From positions 1 through 60,840 of the forward strand of contig CAOJEH010000008.1 of the NCBI GenBank assembly GCA_948434005.1: a stretch of DNA of 60,840 nt, written 5' to 3'. This DNA comes from an uncultured Mycoplasmatota bacterium (GTDB lineage: Bacteria; Bacillota_I; Bacilli_A; RF39; UBA660). This document shows, piece by piece, positions 43,401 through 52,199 of this stretch. The notes beneath the pieces are model-generated. The model was not told the DNA's origin, ran no database searches, and saw only the letters and a program-made list of their open reading frames with translations. The first letter of the stretch is position 1. Each line of letters starts with the position of its first letter. The position numbers and the translations under genes were made by a program.

Positions 43401-46400
43401 ATTTTATTTAGATAAGATAATTAATACAATAGATTCTTTAGAAAAATGGAATGGACATTTATATAATTGGTATGATATAAAAACTAAAGCTGTACTTAAT
43501 CCAAAGTTTGTATCAACAATTGATTCAGGTAATTTAATCGCATCTTTAATAGTCGTTAGAGAATTTTTAATGAAATATGAACAAGAGAAGTTAGTAAAAC
43601 TATGTGATAAATTAATTAAAGAGACTAATTTTAAAAAATTATATACTAAAAAAGATGTGTTTAGTATTGGGTATTCAGAAGAAGATCATGCTTTATCTAT
43701 ATATAACTATAATAAATTTGCTAGTGAATCTAGACTTACTAGTTTTGTTGCTATATGTAAAGGAGATGTCTCAAGTAAACATTGGTTTTGCCTTGACAAG
43801 TCATTAACTACATATAAAAAACGTAAAGGTTTAATTTCTTGGAGTGGGACTGCTTTTGAATACTTTATGCCATTTTTATATATGAAAAATTATAAAAATA
43901 CTTTACTTGATGAATCTTATAATTTTGCTTATTTCTGTCAAAAAAATTATATTGAATCAGTTAGTAAAAGACTTCCATGGGGTATAAGTGAATCTGCCTA
44001 TAATGAACTTGATGATTCTCAAAATTATAAATATAGTAGTTTTTCTGTACCAATACTTAAAGCAAAAGAGGATAAGAATAATAGAATAGTTATCTCTCCA
44101 TATTCATCATTAATGGTAATGTCACTATATCCAGAAGATGTATATGAAAATATTTTAAAATTTAGGCAATTAAATATGCTTTCTAAATATGGATTTTATG
44201 AGTCTTATGATTATGATACAAGAAATGTAGTAAGATCATGTTTTGCTCATCATCAAGGTATGAGTTTGATAGGACTTACTAATTATTTAAAGAATGATGT
44301 GATAAAAGAATACTTTCATTCTAATGTTAAAGTAAGAACATTTGATATTTTATTAAAAGAGAAAGTACAGGTAAAAGCAGATATAGATATGAAGATTGCT
44401 AAATATAAAAAGTATAATTATAAAAAAGAAGTTATACATAATGATATCAGAGCTTATAGTTATATATCAGATATGCCTGAAGTTAGTGCTTTATCTAATA
44501 AAAAATATACTTTACTTATGAATGATAGAGGTAATAGTTTTTCTAGATATAGGACATTGCAACTTAATAGATATCGTAAAATAACAGAGCAAGATTATGG
44601 TATGTTTTTATATATTAAAGATATTGCTACTAATAAGGTTTGGTCTAATACTTATGCTCCAATTAATCAAAAACCTGATAAATACGAAGTTGTTTTTGCA
44701 TCAGATAAAATTAAGTATTTAAGAACTGATGGATATATAACTACTAAAACTGAAGTTATTGTAACAAGAGATTATCATGCTGAAATTAGAAAGTATACTT
44801 TTACTAATGATAGTGATGATTTTAAAGTATTAGAACTAACTACTTATACAGAACCAATACTTTGTGATAATACTGCAGATGTTGCTCATAAAGTATTTAA
44901 CAATATGTTTTTAGAAAGTACTTATGATGATAAAACAAACTCACTTATAATGATGAGAAAAAATAGAGAAATAGGTACTAAAACGTATATGGTAAATAGA
45001 TTATTAATAGAAAATCCAGTAGATAAATATACTTATGAGACTGATAGATTTAATTTTATTGGTAGAGGTCATACTGCAACTAATCCAATTGCTATAGACT
45101 CATATCTTTCTAATACTATAGGTACTTCTCTAGAACCTGTTATGAGTATTAGAAATAAAATAGAAATTGCACCTAATAGTTCAAAGACAGTATACTTCAT
45201 TTGTGGTTTTGGAAGAAGTATGGAACAAATAAAAGATATTGTAAATACATATGATAACGCATTATCTATAAAAAAGGCTTTTCAAATATCTAATACTATG
45301 AATATTGTTCAAACTAAGAATATGAATTTAACTGGTGAAGAGATGCGTATTTTTAATATCATGCTTAATTATTTATATCAAACTACAAAAATAGCAGTTA
45401 ATAATGAACGTAGAGAATATTTAAGATGCAATGCCCTAGCGCAAAATGGTCTATGGAGATTTGGTATTAGTGGTGATAGACCAATTATTCTAGTAAATAT
45501 AGGAGATGTTTTAGATTTATCTTTTGCATATGAGATATTAAAAGCATTTGAATATTTTAAAAATAAATCAATCTTTGTAGATATTATTATTGTTAATAGT
45601 GAACAAGGTGAAGCTAAGGAAATTGTTAAAAGAGAAATTAATAATGAGTTATACCGAATATATAGTATTAATAGTTTTAGAAATACACCAGGTGTTGTTA
45701 CTATAGTAGATAATTCAAAAATAAATGAAAAGGAAAAGTCCCTTTTAAGAATAGTTCCCAGATTAATGTTTAATGTAGTAGATCATCACTCTTTAAAAGA
45801 TGAAATAGAATTATTACAAAAAAATAATAAAGTAAATGATTATAAATTGTTAGAAATAGAAGAAAATATTACTAAAAAATATACTAATAGATTAAAGTTT
45901 AATAATGACTTTGGAGGTTTTAGCTCTAACGGTCATGAATACATTATTACTAATATGAATACACCTACACCGTGGAGTAATGTTATTTCTAATGGTAACT
46001 TTGGAACAATTATAACTAATAATGGTTGTGGTTATACATATGCTTATAACAGTTTAGAATATAAAATAACATCGTGGACTAATGAAATGATTATAAATGA
46101 TAAATCTGAAGGTATTAAAGTTGATGGTAAATTATTTGAACCTACAAAATGTACTCATGGATTTGGTTATTCTATTTTAGAAAGTGAAACTAAAACTTTG
46201 AAGCATTCTTTAACTGAGTTTATTGCTAAAGATGATAATGTAAAAATTTATATATTAAAATTAACTAATAAAGAAAAAGAAAAAAAGAATCTAAATATTT
46301 CATTTTTTATAAATCCAACTTTTGGTAATTATGAAGAAAAAACATCTAGACATATTTTAACTGAATTTATGGGTGATGATAATTATTTAAAATTAAGAAA

Positions 46401-48162
46401 TGTTTACAGTATTGATTATAGTGATGTAAATGTATTTATGTCATCATCAGAAAAAATAGATACTGCAACAATAGATAGAATATTAGTTAAAGATATTAAT
46501 ATAAATATTTCACTAGATTCTAAAGAAGACAAAGAAATTGTATTTACTTTAGGATGCAGTAAGAGTGAAGATAAAAATCTATTATTAATTAATAAATATA
46601 ATAATTTAGATACTGCAAAAAAAGAATTAAAACTAGTTAAGGATTCTTGGACTGACAAATTATCAACTATTCAGGTAAATACGCCAGATGACTCTTTTAA
46701 CTATATGATAAATGGTTGGTATCTATATCAAACTATTTCATCAAGAATGGATGCTAAAGCGGGATTTTATCAAGTTAGTGGAGCGTTTGGATATCGTGAC
46801 CAGTTACAAGATGCTATGAATATATGTATGGTTAATCCTTTATATACAAGAAATCAAATTTTAACAAATGCAAAACATCAATTTATAGAGGGAGATGTAC
46901 TACATTGGTGGCATGAAAAAAATAGATTTGGACTTCGTAGTAGATATAAAGATGATTATTTGTGGTTAGTTTATGCAACTATTTATTATTTAGAGATAAC
47001 GGGTGATAGTTCTATTTTAGAAGAAGAGGTAGAATTTGTAGTTGCTGATGTTTTAGCAGATCATGAAAATGAAAGAGGAGTTATCTTTACATACAGTTCT
47101 TATAAAAAGACTTTATTTGAACATTTACTTTTATCTTTAAAATTATCAATGTCATCACTTGGTTCACATGGTCTACCACTAATGGGTGGAGGAGACTGGA
47201 ATGATGGTATGAATAAAGTTGGTATTAAAGGTAAAGGAGAAAGTGTATGGTTAGGATTCTTCTTATATGATATTATAACTAACTTTATAAAGATTTTAGA
47301 TAAGTATTATCCTGATATTAAAAAAGATTCATATGAAAAGTTTAATAAAAAGTTAAAAGATAATTTAAATAAAAATGCTTGGGATAAAGACTATTATTTA
47401 AGAGCTTTCTTTGATAATGGTGATAAGCTAGGTAGTAGTGAAAATGATGAATGTAAGATAGATTTAATTTCACAAAGTTTTTCTATACTTAGTGATGTTA
47501 TTGAAAAGAGTAGGATATCTAGTGTAATTAATTCTGTTGAAGAAAGATTAGTTAATAAAGAAAGTAAAATTATAAAACTTCTTGATCCTCCATTTGAAAA
47601 ATCTTTAAATAATCCAGGCTATATTATGAGTTATCCAAAAGGTATTCGTGAAAATGGTGGACAATATACTCATGCAACAGCTTGGTATATAATGGCACTA
47701 ATAAAATGTGGCTATGTTGATAGAGCTTATAAATATTATCAAATGATAAATCCAATTAATCGAAGTTTAGATAAAGAAAGTGTTAATAAATATAAAGTTG
47801 AACCTTATGTAATTGCTGCTGATATATATTCAAAACAAGGATATGAAGGAAGAGGTGGTTGGACTTGGTATACTGGTTCTGCTGGATGGTTTTATAGGGT
47901 AGGTATAGAACAAATTATTGGTTTAAAAAGAAGAGGGGATAGATTATATATAGAACCTAATGTTCCTAAAGAGTGGAAAAAGTATGAAATAGTATATAAG
48001 TATCAAGATACTATTTATAATATAAAAGTTATTTTTGGTGATCAAAATAAAATCATTATAGATGGAAAACAAAATAGAAGTCCGAATATAATTAAATTAG
48101 ATAATAAAAAATCATCATATACTATAGAAGTATATAGAAAAAGAGGTAAGGTAAATGATTAA
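40498..48162 (+). CDS. Giant cyclic beta-1,2-glucan synthase-like enzyme (GT84 plus GH94)
   Basis: A 2554-residue membrane enzyme. Order of parts: N-terminal helical region (1-310); membrane helices near 315-365; GT84 glycosyltransferase (about 385-720) with DTDTE near 527 and a QxxRW motif (RQHRW) near 672; more helices (about 730-885); a glycoamylase-like domain with LPWGISESAYNE near 1160; then two glycosyltransferase-36-type sugar-binding and helical-barrel sections. The catalytic GGGDWNDGMN of GH94 phosphorylases is near 2227-2236. This is the architecture of NdvB/Cgs, which polymerises UDP-glucose into cyclic beta-1,2-glucan and trims chain length by phosphorolysis. Product linkage here is inferred. 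The pgi start overlaps its end by 8 bases. Confidence 0.85.
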   Translation: MHKYVKKFLLNCSYINDYYNHLVDKTKKLQYVGITNEWIIDNYYLIVEYKKNVYENKKGISKKLSKCDDIYAVIKDIVESNEYNLNYKLLIKDINIYQKKENTYFSYKEISSISEILLFIYISKLYEICKESHKELIAKEEIENILSNISDNTNIDVFTNNKIDIVNDSNYIFEINNQLKKIGVKTNILFKEYNLLLEKNNISLRDILSDEYQKRADSNLLIANIFNNIKEIVEYDLEDLFKSISKCEKYLIEDKVYYNMTPETKFLYRERVVKLARKNKTNEIDYIENLLKSFDISEEHIGYKLFNDKLYNNRVVIYIVSILILSFIVTWFLSKYFIESSILGFLILIIPISQLIIQIVNQIASYFVKIKPLPKMDYSKKIPEESTSMIVIPTIISDTLKVEKMFERLETFYIINKSENLYFTLLGDIKASDKKFLPIDNEIMKYGVSCAEKLNKKYKKDIFHFVYRKRVWNECENTYLGYERKRGALLQFNRLLLGKLTKKEEDKYFNVHTFKNFDKKIKYVIPVDTDTELVLNSLLNLIGCMAHPLNKPVLNKEKTKVISGYGIMQPRMNIDIESTNTSLYSQVFAGIGGFDTYSVLVPNIYSDLFHEGSFAGKGIYDLEVFDEVLYNRFPDNLILSHDLLEGNYLRCGYVSDVEFIEDFPSKFLVDTSRQHRWARGDTQIIGYLLKYVKNKNENKELNQVNILGKWKIFDNIARLFLYPSLLLLVICTLFFTQYKIWYLVLLYLVISFPIISFLKNKFYVKNDDRTTIYYSNLTFGGKSLLIRSLIVFSTIPYYSYLYMDAFFKSIYRMFVSHKNLLNWITAEEMEKKSVFSLFKYISNFKFNIFIGLCLLTLGIIYNNYYAITVGVIFLLAPLYIYYVSMDLNYTPSRLDSIKHKNIIDIARRTWIYFKDNLTEENNYLVSDNYQENRDIKMDYRTSSTDISYSLTSVICAYELKFIDIDEAVFYLDKIINTIDSLEKWNGHLYNWYDIKTKAVLNPKFVSTIDSGNLIASLIVVREFLMKYEQEKLVKLCDKLIKETNFKKLYTKKDVFSIGYSEEDHALSIYNYNKFASESRLTSFVAICKGDVSSKHWFCLDKSLTTYKKRKGLISWSGTAFEYFMPFLYMKNYKNTLLDESYNFAYFCQKNYIESVSKRLPWGISESAYNELDDSQNYKYSSFSVPILKAKEDKNNRIVISPYSSLMVMSLYPEDVYENILKFRQLNMLSKYGFYESYDYDTRNVVRSCFAHHQGMSLIGLTNYLKNDVIKEYFHSNVKVRTFDILLKEKVQVKADIDMKIAKYKKYNYKKEVIHNDIRAYSYISDMPEVSALSNKKYTLLMNDRGNSFSRYRTLQLNRYRKITEQDYGMFLYIKDIATNKVWSNTYAPINQKPDKYEVVFASDKIKYLRTDGYITTKTEVIVTRDYHAEIRKYTFTNDSDDFKVLELTTYTEPILCDNTADVAHKVFNNMFLESTYDDKTNSLIMMRKNREIGTKTYMVNRLLIENPVDKYTYETDRFNFIGRGHTATNPIAIDSYLSNTIGTSLEPVMSIRNKIEIAPNSSKTVYFICGFGRSMEQIKDIVNTYDNALSIKKAFQISNTMNIVQTKNMNLTGEEMRIFNIMLNYLYQTTKIAVNNERREYLRCNALAQNGLWRFGISGDRPIILVNIGDVLDLSFAYEILKAFEYFKNKSIFVDIIIVNSEQGEAKEIVKREINNELYRIYSINSFRNTPGVVTIVDNSKINEKEKSLLRIVPRLMFNVVDHHSLKDEIELLQKNNKVNDYKLLEIEENITKKYTNRLKFNNDFGGFSSNGHEYIITNMNTPTPWSNVISNGNFGTIITNNGCGYTYAYNSLEYKITSWTNEMIINDKSEGIKVDGKLFEPTKCTHGFGYSILESETKTLKHSLTEFIAKDDNVKIYILKLTNKEKEKKNLNISFFINPTFGNYEEKTSRHILTEFMGDDNYLKLRNVYSIDYSDVNVFMSSSEKIDTATIDRILVKDININISLDSKEDKEIVFTLGCSKSEDKNLLLINKYNNLDTAKKELKLVKDSWTDKLSTIQVNTPDDSFNYMINGWYLYQTISSRMDAKAGFYQVSGAFGYRDQLQDAMNICMVNPLYTRNQILTNAKHQFIEGDVLHWWHEKNRFGLRSRYKDDYLWLVYATIYYLEITGDSSILEEEVEFVVADVLADHENERGVIFTYSSYKKTLFEHLLLSLKLSMSSLGSHGLPLMGGGDWNDGMNKVGIKGKGESVWLGFFLYDIITNFIKILDKYYPDIKKDSYEKFNKKLKDNLNKNAWDKDYYLRAFFDNGDKLGSSENDECKIDLISQSFSILSDVIEKSRISSVINSVEERLVNKESKIIKLLDPPFEKSLNNPGYIMSYPKGIRENGGQYTHATAWYIMALIKCGYVDRAYKYYQMINPINRSLDKESVNKYKVEPYVIAADIYSKQGYEGRGGWTWYTGSAGWFYRVGIEQIIGLKRRGDRLYIEPNVPKEWKKYEIVYKYQDTIYNIKVIFGDQNKIIIDGKQNRSPNIIKLDNKKSSYTIEVYRKRGKVND

Positions 48163-49345
48163 TTTTGATTTTAAAACTTATAATGATACAGAAGTTATAA
48201 TTGATAATGATAAGAAAAAAGAAATTATTAGTAAATTATATAGTGATAAAATGTCTGGTTTTATTAATAATATAATAGATGATACTGAAATTAGGCAAAT
48301 ATTATCTGTTTCTAATGAAATAAAGAAGAATAGTGATGTTTTATTAGTAATTGGTATTGGTGGTTCTTTTATGGGAAGCTTTGCTATAAAGGAAATGTTT
48401 AAATCTTATTTTAAGATACCCGATACAGAAGTAATATATTTGGGTACTAATTTATCAACTAATTATTTAGAAGAGGTAGTCGAATATATAAAAGATAAAG
48501 AAGTTTCTGTTAATGTTATTAGTAAATCAGGCACTACATTAGAAATAAGTTTAATATATAAACTGATTAAGGAAGAATTAAAAAAGAAATATTCTAATGA
48601 GGAGTTAAGAAAAAGAATTATTATAACTACTGATAAAGAAAAAGGAAAGTTAAGAGAAGAAGTTAATAATGAAGGGTATACCTCATTTGAAATACCTTCT
48701 GATATTGGAGGAAGATATAGTCTAATGACAGCTGCTCATCTTCTTCCCTTAGCAGTTTTAAATATTGATATAGTTAGTCTACTTAATGGTTATAAAAAAG
48801 GATTAGAATTAATAGATGATGCCTATTTTTATGCTAGTAATAGAGTAGCATTATTTAATAGCGGTAAGTATATTGAAAATTTTAGTGTTTATGAAGATAA
48901 TCTATACTATTATACAGAATGGATTAAACAATTATTTGGAGAAAGTGAAGGTAAAAATAATCTTGGAATTTTTCCGATATCAACAGTTAATACAAGAGAC
49001 TTACATTCCTTAGGACAATTTATTCAAGAAGGACATAATATAATATTTGAAACAGTAATTAAAATAGAGAATAGTAAAGATATAAAAATAGGAGATATTT
49101 CATTAAATAGTGCAAATAGTGCTGTGATTGATTCAGTTTGTACTGCTCATAAATACGGAAATACAGAAAGTAATATTATAACTTTATCTTCATTATCAAT
49201 AGAAAATGTGGGTATTTTGAGCTCCTTCTTTATGTTAACTACTGTTTTTAGTTCTTATTTATTCGGAGTAGATCCATTTAATCAACCTGGTGTTGAGAAA
49301 TATAAAAGTGAAGTAGCCAAAAGAATAAATATAAGTAAAATATAA
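48155..49345 (+). CDS. pgi: Glucose-6-phosphate isomerase
   Basis: A 396-residue cytosolic enzyme interconverting glucose-6-phosphate and fructose-6-phosphate. Family blocks are VIGIGGSFMGSFA, VISKSGTTLE, FGESEGKNNLGIFP and RDLHSLGQFIQEG, with FGVDPFNQPGVEKYK at the end. It is somewhat shorter than the Bacillus enzyme (about 450). Coupling to the glucan synthase gene suggests the two are expressed together, possibly balancing glycolysis against glucan synthesis. GGTAAGG lies within the preceding gene as ribosome binding site. Confidence 0.95.
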   Translation: MINFDFKTYNDTEVIIDNDKKKEIISKLYSDKMSGFINNIIDDTEIRQILSVSNEIKKNSDVLLVIGIGGSFMGSFAIKEMFKSYFKIPDTEVIYLGTNLSTNYLEEVVEYIKDKEVSVNVISKSGTTLEISLIYKLIKEELKKKYSNEELRKRIIITTDKEKGKLREEVNNEGYTSFEIPSDIGGRYSLMTAAHLLPLAVLNIDIVSLLNGYKKGLELIDDAYFYASNRVALFNSGKYIENFSVYEDNLYYYTEWIKQLFGESEGKNNLGIFPISTVNTRDLHSLGQFIQEGHNIIFETVIKIENSKDIKIGDISLNSANSAVIDSVCTAHKYGNTESNIITLSSLSIENVGILSSFFMLTTVFSSYLFGVDPFNQPGVEKYKSEVAKRINISKI

Positions 49346-49349
49346 AGAT

Positions 49350-49381
49350 AAAAGAAAATTGGAAATATTTTCTTTTTTTAT
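49350..49381 (+). terminator. Intrinsic terminator after pgi
   Basis: AAAGAAAAT / ATTTTCTTT with loop TGGAAAT-type bases, followed by a T-tract. Confidence 0.7.
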
Positions 49382-49389
49382 GTTATAAT
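49381..49389 (+). promoter_or_regulatory. Extended -10 promoter
   Basis: TGT-TATAAT lies 18 bases before the next ATG, directly after the pgi terminator. Confidence 0.6.
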
Positions 49390-49407
49390 ATGCAGTAGGT
49401 GATTACT

Positions 49408-50202
49408 ATGTGTTCATTAAAAGAACAGTTGAGAAGTACCTATTTAGAAAATGAAGTAGTATTAGAAAATGATATAGATTTAGTAATAGATTCTATTTAT
49501 GAGTATGTTGTAGGACTATCTAAATATACTCATATTGATATCAATTACTTTATAAATATTTTAAAACATACAGATTTTATTAGATTTTCAATTGATAAGG
49601 ATATTAAAAAATTAGATGTTTTAGATGATTTTTGTAGATCAATTAATTTTAATTCAGATGGATTATATGGGATTATTGCAGAAGGAAAAGATGATAGTCA
49701 TAAAATATATAATTTAACTAATGAATTAAATCACTTTTTTATTAAAAATTATTTAGATAATGGTAATTTAGAAACGCGAGATTTACATATTAATGAAAAT
49801 ACAAGTAGACTATATGAAGGAATATGTGAATATATAACTCAAGGTGTTTGGAAAATTACTCATCCTGATATTGACTCTATTGGTGTTAAAAATGATAGGT
49901 ACTATATAGAAGTATTTATTAGCGGTGATATTATAGATGCTATAGGAAAAGATTCATTTTTAAGAACTATATTTATAGATCCTAATTCAATATTTGATAT
50001 GATGAAAAGTATTAAATATAAGGGTGATAATTTATTAGAATATATTGATAAAGGAATGAAACCTTTAGTAAAATATAGAGGTAATTATGATAAATCTGAT
50101 GTAGATTGTATTGATATTGTTGATAGTTTTGAGGCTTTGTCAGATTGTCATAAAATTTTAAGAATTAAAGGTGAAAATATTTATGGAAATAAAAGTAGTT
50201 AG
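49408..50202 (+). CDS. Hypothetical protein resembling an inactivated zincin
   Basis: 264 residues. I start at ATG 49408, because AGGTGATT lies 7 bases upstream and the earlier GTG at 49399 is part of it. The middle has NELNHFF (105-111) and, about 27 residues later, YEGICEY (136-142). Their spacing and context recall HExxH...(N)EG(l/i)xEY of gluzincin metalloproteases, with the first His replaced by Asn105, while Glu106, His109 and Glu137 remain. There is no signal peptide. This similarity is my own pattern reading; without the first His, zinc binding would be impaired. It overlaps the RluA-like gene. Confidence 0.55.
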   Translation: MCSLKEQLRSTYLENEVVLENDIDLVIDSIYEYVVGLSKYTHIDINYFINILKHTDFIRFSIDKDIKKLDVLDDFCRSINFNSDGLYGIIAEGKDDSHKIYNLTNELNHFFIKNYLDNGNLETRDLHINENTSRLYEGICEYITQGVWKITHPDIDSIGVKNDRYYIEVFISGDIIDAIGKDSFLRTIFIDPNSIFDMMKSIKYKGDNLLEYIDKGMKPLVKYRGNYDKSDVDCIDIVDSFEALSDCHKILRIKGENIYGNKSS

Positions 50203-51025
50203 CGATGATACTCTATTAAACTATTTATATAATAATTTAGATATGCCAAAGAAAAAAATTAAGTCATATTTAACACATGGCTCTATTATTGTAAATAATG
50301 TAAGAACAACAAAGTATGATTATAAACTTCATAAAGGAATGACTATTTTAATAGATACTAAAGGTAATAGCTCTAAACTATTATTTGATATAATATATGA
50401 AGATGATTATATAATTGTAGTTAATAAACCAAGTGGTCTATTAACTATTGCAACCAAAAAAGAGAAAGAAAAAACTTTATATCATTATGTAAGTGAATAT
50501 TTAAAAAGTAAGAATAAACATAATAAAGTTTTTATAGTACATAGACTTGATAAAGATACTAGTGGAATAATATTATTTGCAAAAGATGAAAAAACTAAAG
50601 ATAGATTGCAAAAAGACTGGAATACTTTAGTAAAGTTAAGAGAATATACGGCAGTAGTCTCTGGTAAATTAAAAGAAAAAAAAGGAAGTCTTGTTAATAG
50701 ATTATTGGAAACTAAAACAAATTTAGTTTATATAACAAATAAGAAAGAGGGAAAGGAAGCTATAACTAATTATGAAGTTATAAGAAGTAATTTGTTATTT
50801 AGTCTTTTAAAAATTAATATAGAAACAGGGAGAAAAAATCAAATAAGGGTACAACTTGCTAATATAAATAACCCTATAATTGGTGATAAAAAGTATGGAG
50901 ATGATTCTAAAAAATATAATAGACTGTATCTTCATGCTAATAAATTAATAATTTTTTATCCAATGTTAAAAAAAGAGATGACATTTAAAACTGAAATACC
51001 AAAGGAGTTTACTAAATTGGTATGA
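50183..51025 (+). CDS. RluA-family pseudouridine synthase
   Basis: 280 residues. I start at ATG 50183, with AAAGGTGA 8 bases upstream. An S4-like N-terminal domain (about 1-60: KKKIKSYLTHGSIIVNNV) precedes the catalytic domain with HRLDKDTSG (catalytic Asp123), then GRKNQIRVQLA and GDKKYG. The family converts uridine to pseudouridine in 23S rRNA or tRNA. RluD, RluC and others cannot be told apart here. It overlaps the previous gene by 20 bases and the next by 4 (ATGA). Confidence 0.9.
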   Translation: MEIKVVSDDTLLNYLYNNLDMPKKKIKSYLTHGSIIVNNVRTTKYDYKLHKGMTILIDTKGNSSKLLFDIIYEDDYIIVVNKPSGLLTIATKKEKEKTLYHYVSEYLKSKNKHNKVFIVHRLDKDTSGIILFAKDEKTKDRLQKDWNTLVKLREYTAVVSGKLKEKKGSLVNRLLETKTNLVYITNKKEGKEAITNYEVIRSNLLFSLLKINIETGRKNQIRVQLANINNPIIGDKKYGDDSKKYNRLYLHANKLIIFYPMLKKEMTFKTEIPKEFTKLV

Positions 51026-51471
51026 GAGTTTTAATTGATGGAGATGCTTTTCCGAATATAGATGATATAATTAATATTTGTAAAAAGTATAATAAAAAGG
51101 TTATAATTTATATAGATACTGCTCATATTATAGAGAGTGATTATGCTAAGGTCATTACAACATCTATTGGTAATAATGCAGTTGATTTAGTTTTAGAAAA
51201 TGATATTGTAAAAAATGATTTAGTTTTAACTCAAGACTATGGTGTTGCTGTTATTGCGTTATCAAAAGGTGCTTATGCTATGAATCAGTATGGAGTTTTT
51301 TATAGTGATAATAATATTGACTATTTAATGGAAATTAAGAATATGAATATAAAAAATAGGAAGTATTTAAAAGTTAAGGGTCCTAAAAAAAGAACCATAA
51401 AGGATAAAGAAAGATTGCTTAATAATATTATAAATTTGATTGGAAGTGAAACTAGTGAAAAAGAAAAGTAA
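51022..51471 (+). CDS. yqxD: DUF188 (YaiI/YqxD) family protein
   Basis: A 149-residue protein of the UPF0178 family, a PIN-like fold. Conserved blocks are LIDGDAFPNIDDII, TSIGNNAVDLVLENDI, LVLTQDYGVAVIALSKGAYAMNQYG and KGPKKRT. The biochemical function is unknown; acidic residues suggest a nuclease-like site. It is translationally coupled to the RluA-like gene by ATGA. Confidence 0.88.
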   Translation: MRVLIDGDAFPNIDDIINICKKYNKKVIIYIDTAHIIESDYAKVITTSIGNNAVDLVLENDIVKNDLVLTQDYGVAVIALSKGAYAMNQYGVFYSDNNIDYLMEIKNMNIKNRKYLKVKGPKKRTIKDKERLLNNIINLIGSETSEKEK

Positions 51472-52147
51472 GCGTAAAACAAAAAATAATAATAAAAAGA
51501 TATTAGTTGTTATAATTATATCTTTAATTATTACAGTAATTTTATCTTTTATAACTGTATCTGAAAATAAACTTACTAGAGATGAAAGATACTTTAAGAT
51601 TGAATATGAAAAATATAATGGAAAAAAATCATCATCTGGTGAAGAGTATATATCAGTTAGTATAAAAGATGATAATAATATAGAATATTTAACTGGAAAA
51701 GAAACAGTTGATTTTATGAAGAAAAAGACAGGTATAATATATTTCGGATTTCCACAATGCTCTTGGTGTAGGAGTGCTATAGAGGTCTTAATTGATGCTT
51801 CAATAGATTTGGGTATAGATAAAATATATTATTACAATGGTTATGGTGACCGTGATGAGAAGTATATTGGTACAGATGGAGAAATTATAACAGCTCATAA
51901 AGGTAGTAATGAATATTATCAAATATTAGAACTACTTGATGGTAAGGCACAAGTCTATGAAGGACTTAATGATGAAAATTTAAAAAGATTATATTTTCCT
52001 ACAGTATTATTTATTAAGAATGGTAAAATTGTTGATATGCATGTATCCACTGTAGATTCAAATAAAGATGAAAACAAAAAACTATCTAGTAAAGAGTATA
52101 AAAAATTAAAGAAAATTTATATTAATGGAATAAAGAAAATTAAATAA
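51455..52147 (+). CDS. Membrane-anchored thioredoxin-like protein
   Basis: 230 residues from GTG 51455, preceded by GGAAG at 8-base spacing inside the DUF188 gene. A basic N-terminus (1-15) and one membrane helix (16-34) place the rest outside the cell. IIYFGFPQCSWCRSAIEVL carries a CSWC redox pair (Cys102, Cys105), and LYFPTVLFIKNGK has the cis-proline segment of thioredoxin folds. It probably handles disulfides or bacillithiol-type redox at the cell surface, where the Cys-rich protein at 1-860 would be a possible client (speculation). Confidence 0.8.
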   Translation: MKKKSKRKTKNNNKKILVVIIISLIITVILSFITVSENKLTRDERYFKIEYEKYNGKKSSSGEEYISVSIKDDNNIEYLTGKETVDFMKKKTGIIYFGFPQCSWCRSAIEVLIDASIDLGIDKIYYYNGYGDRDEKYIGTDGEIITAHKGSNEYYQILELLDGKAQVYEGLNDENLKRLYFPTVLFIKNGKIVDMHVSTVDSNKDENKKLSSKEYKKLKKIYINGIKKIK

Positions 52148-52152
52148 TGAAT

Positions 52153-52199
52153 AAAAAATCTCGTTTTATATCATAACAAGTATGAAAGGAGATTTTTTT
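52153..52199 (+). terminator. Long-loop terminator-like hairpin covering the sigG ribosome binding site
   Basis: AAAAAATCTC (52153-52162) pairs with GAGATTTTTT (52189-52198) around a 26-base loop that itself contains TCATA/TATGA. The T-tract ends one base before the sigG ATG, and the right arm includes part of AAAGGAG. It could end the upstream transcript and limit sigG translation. Confidence 0.55.
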
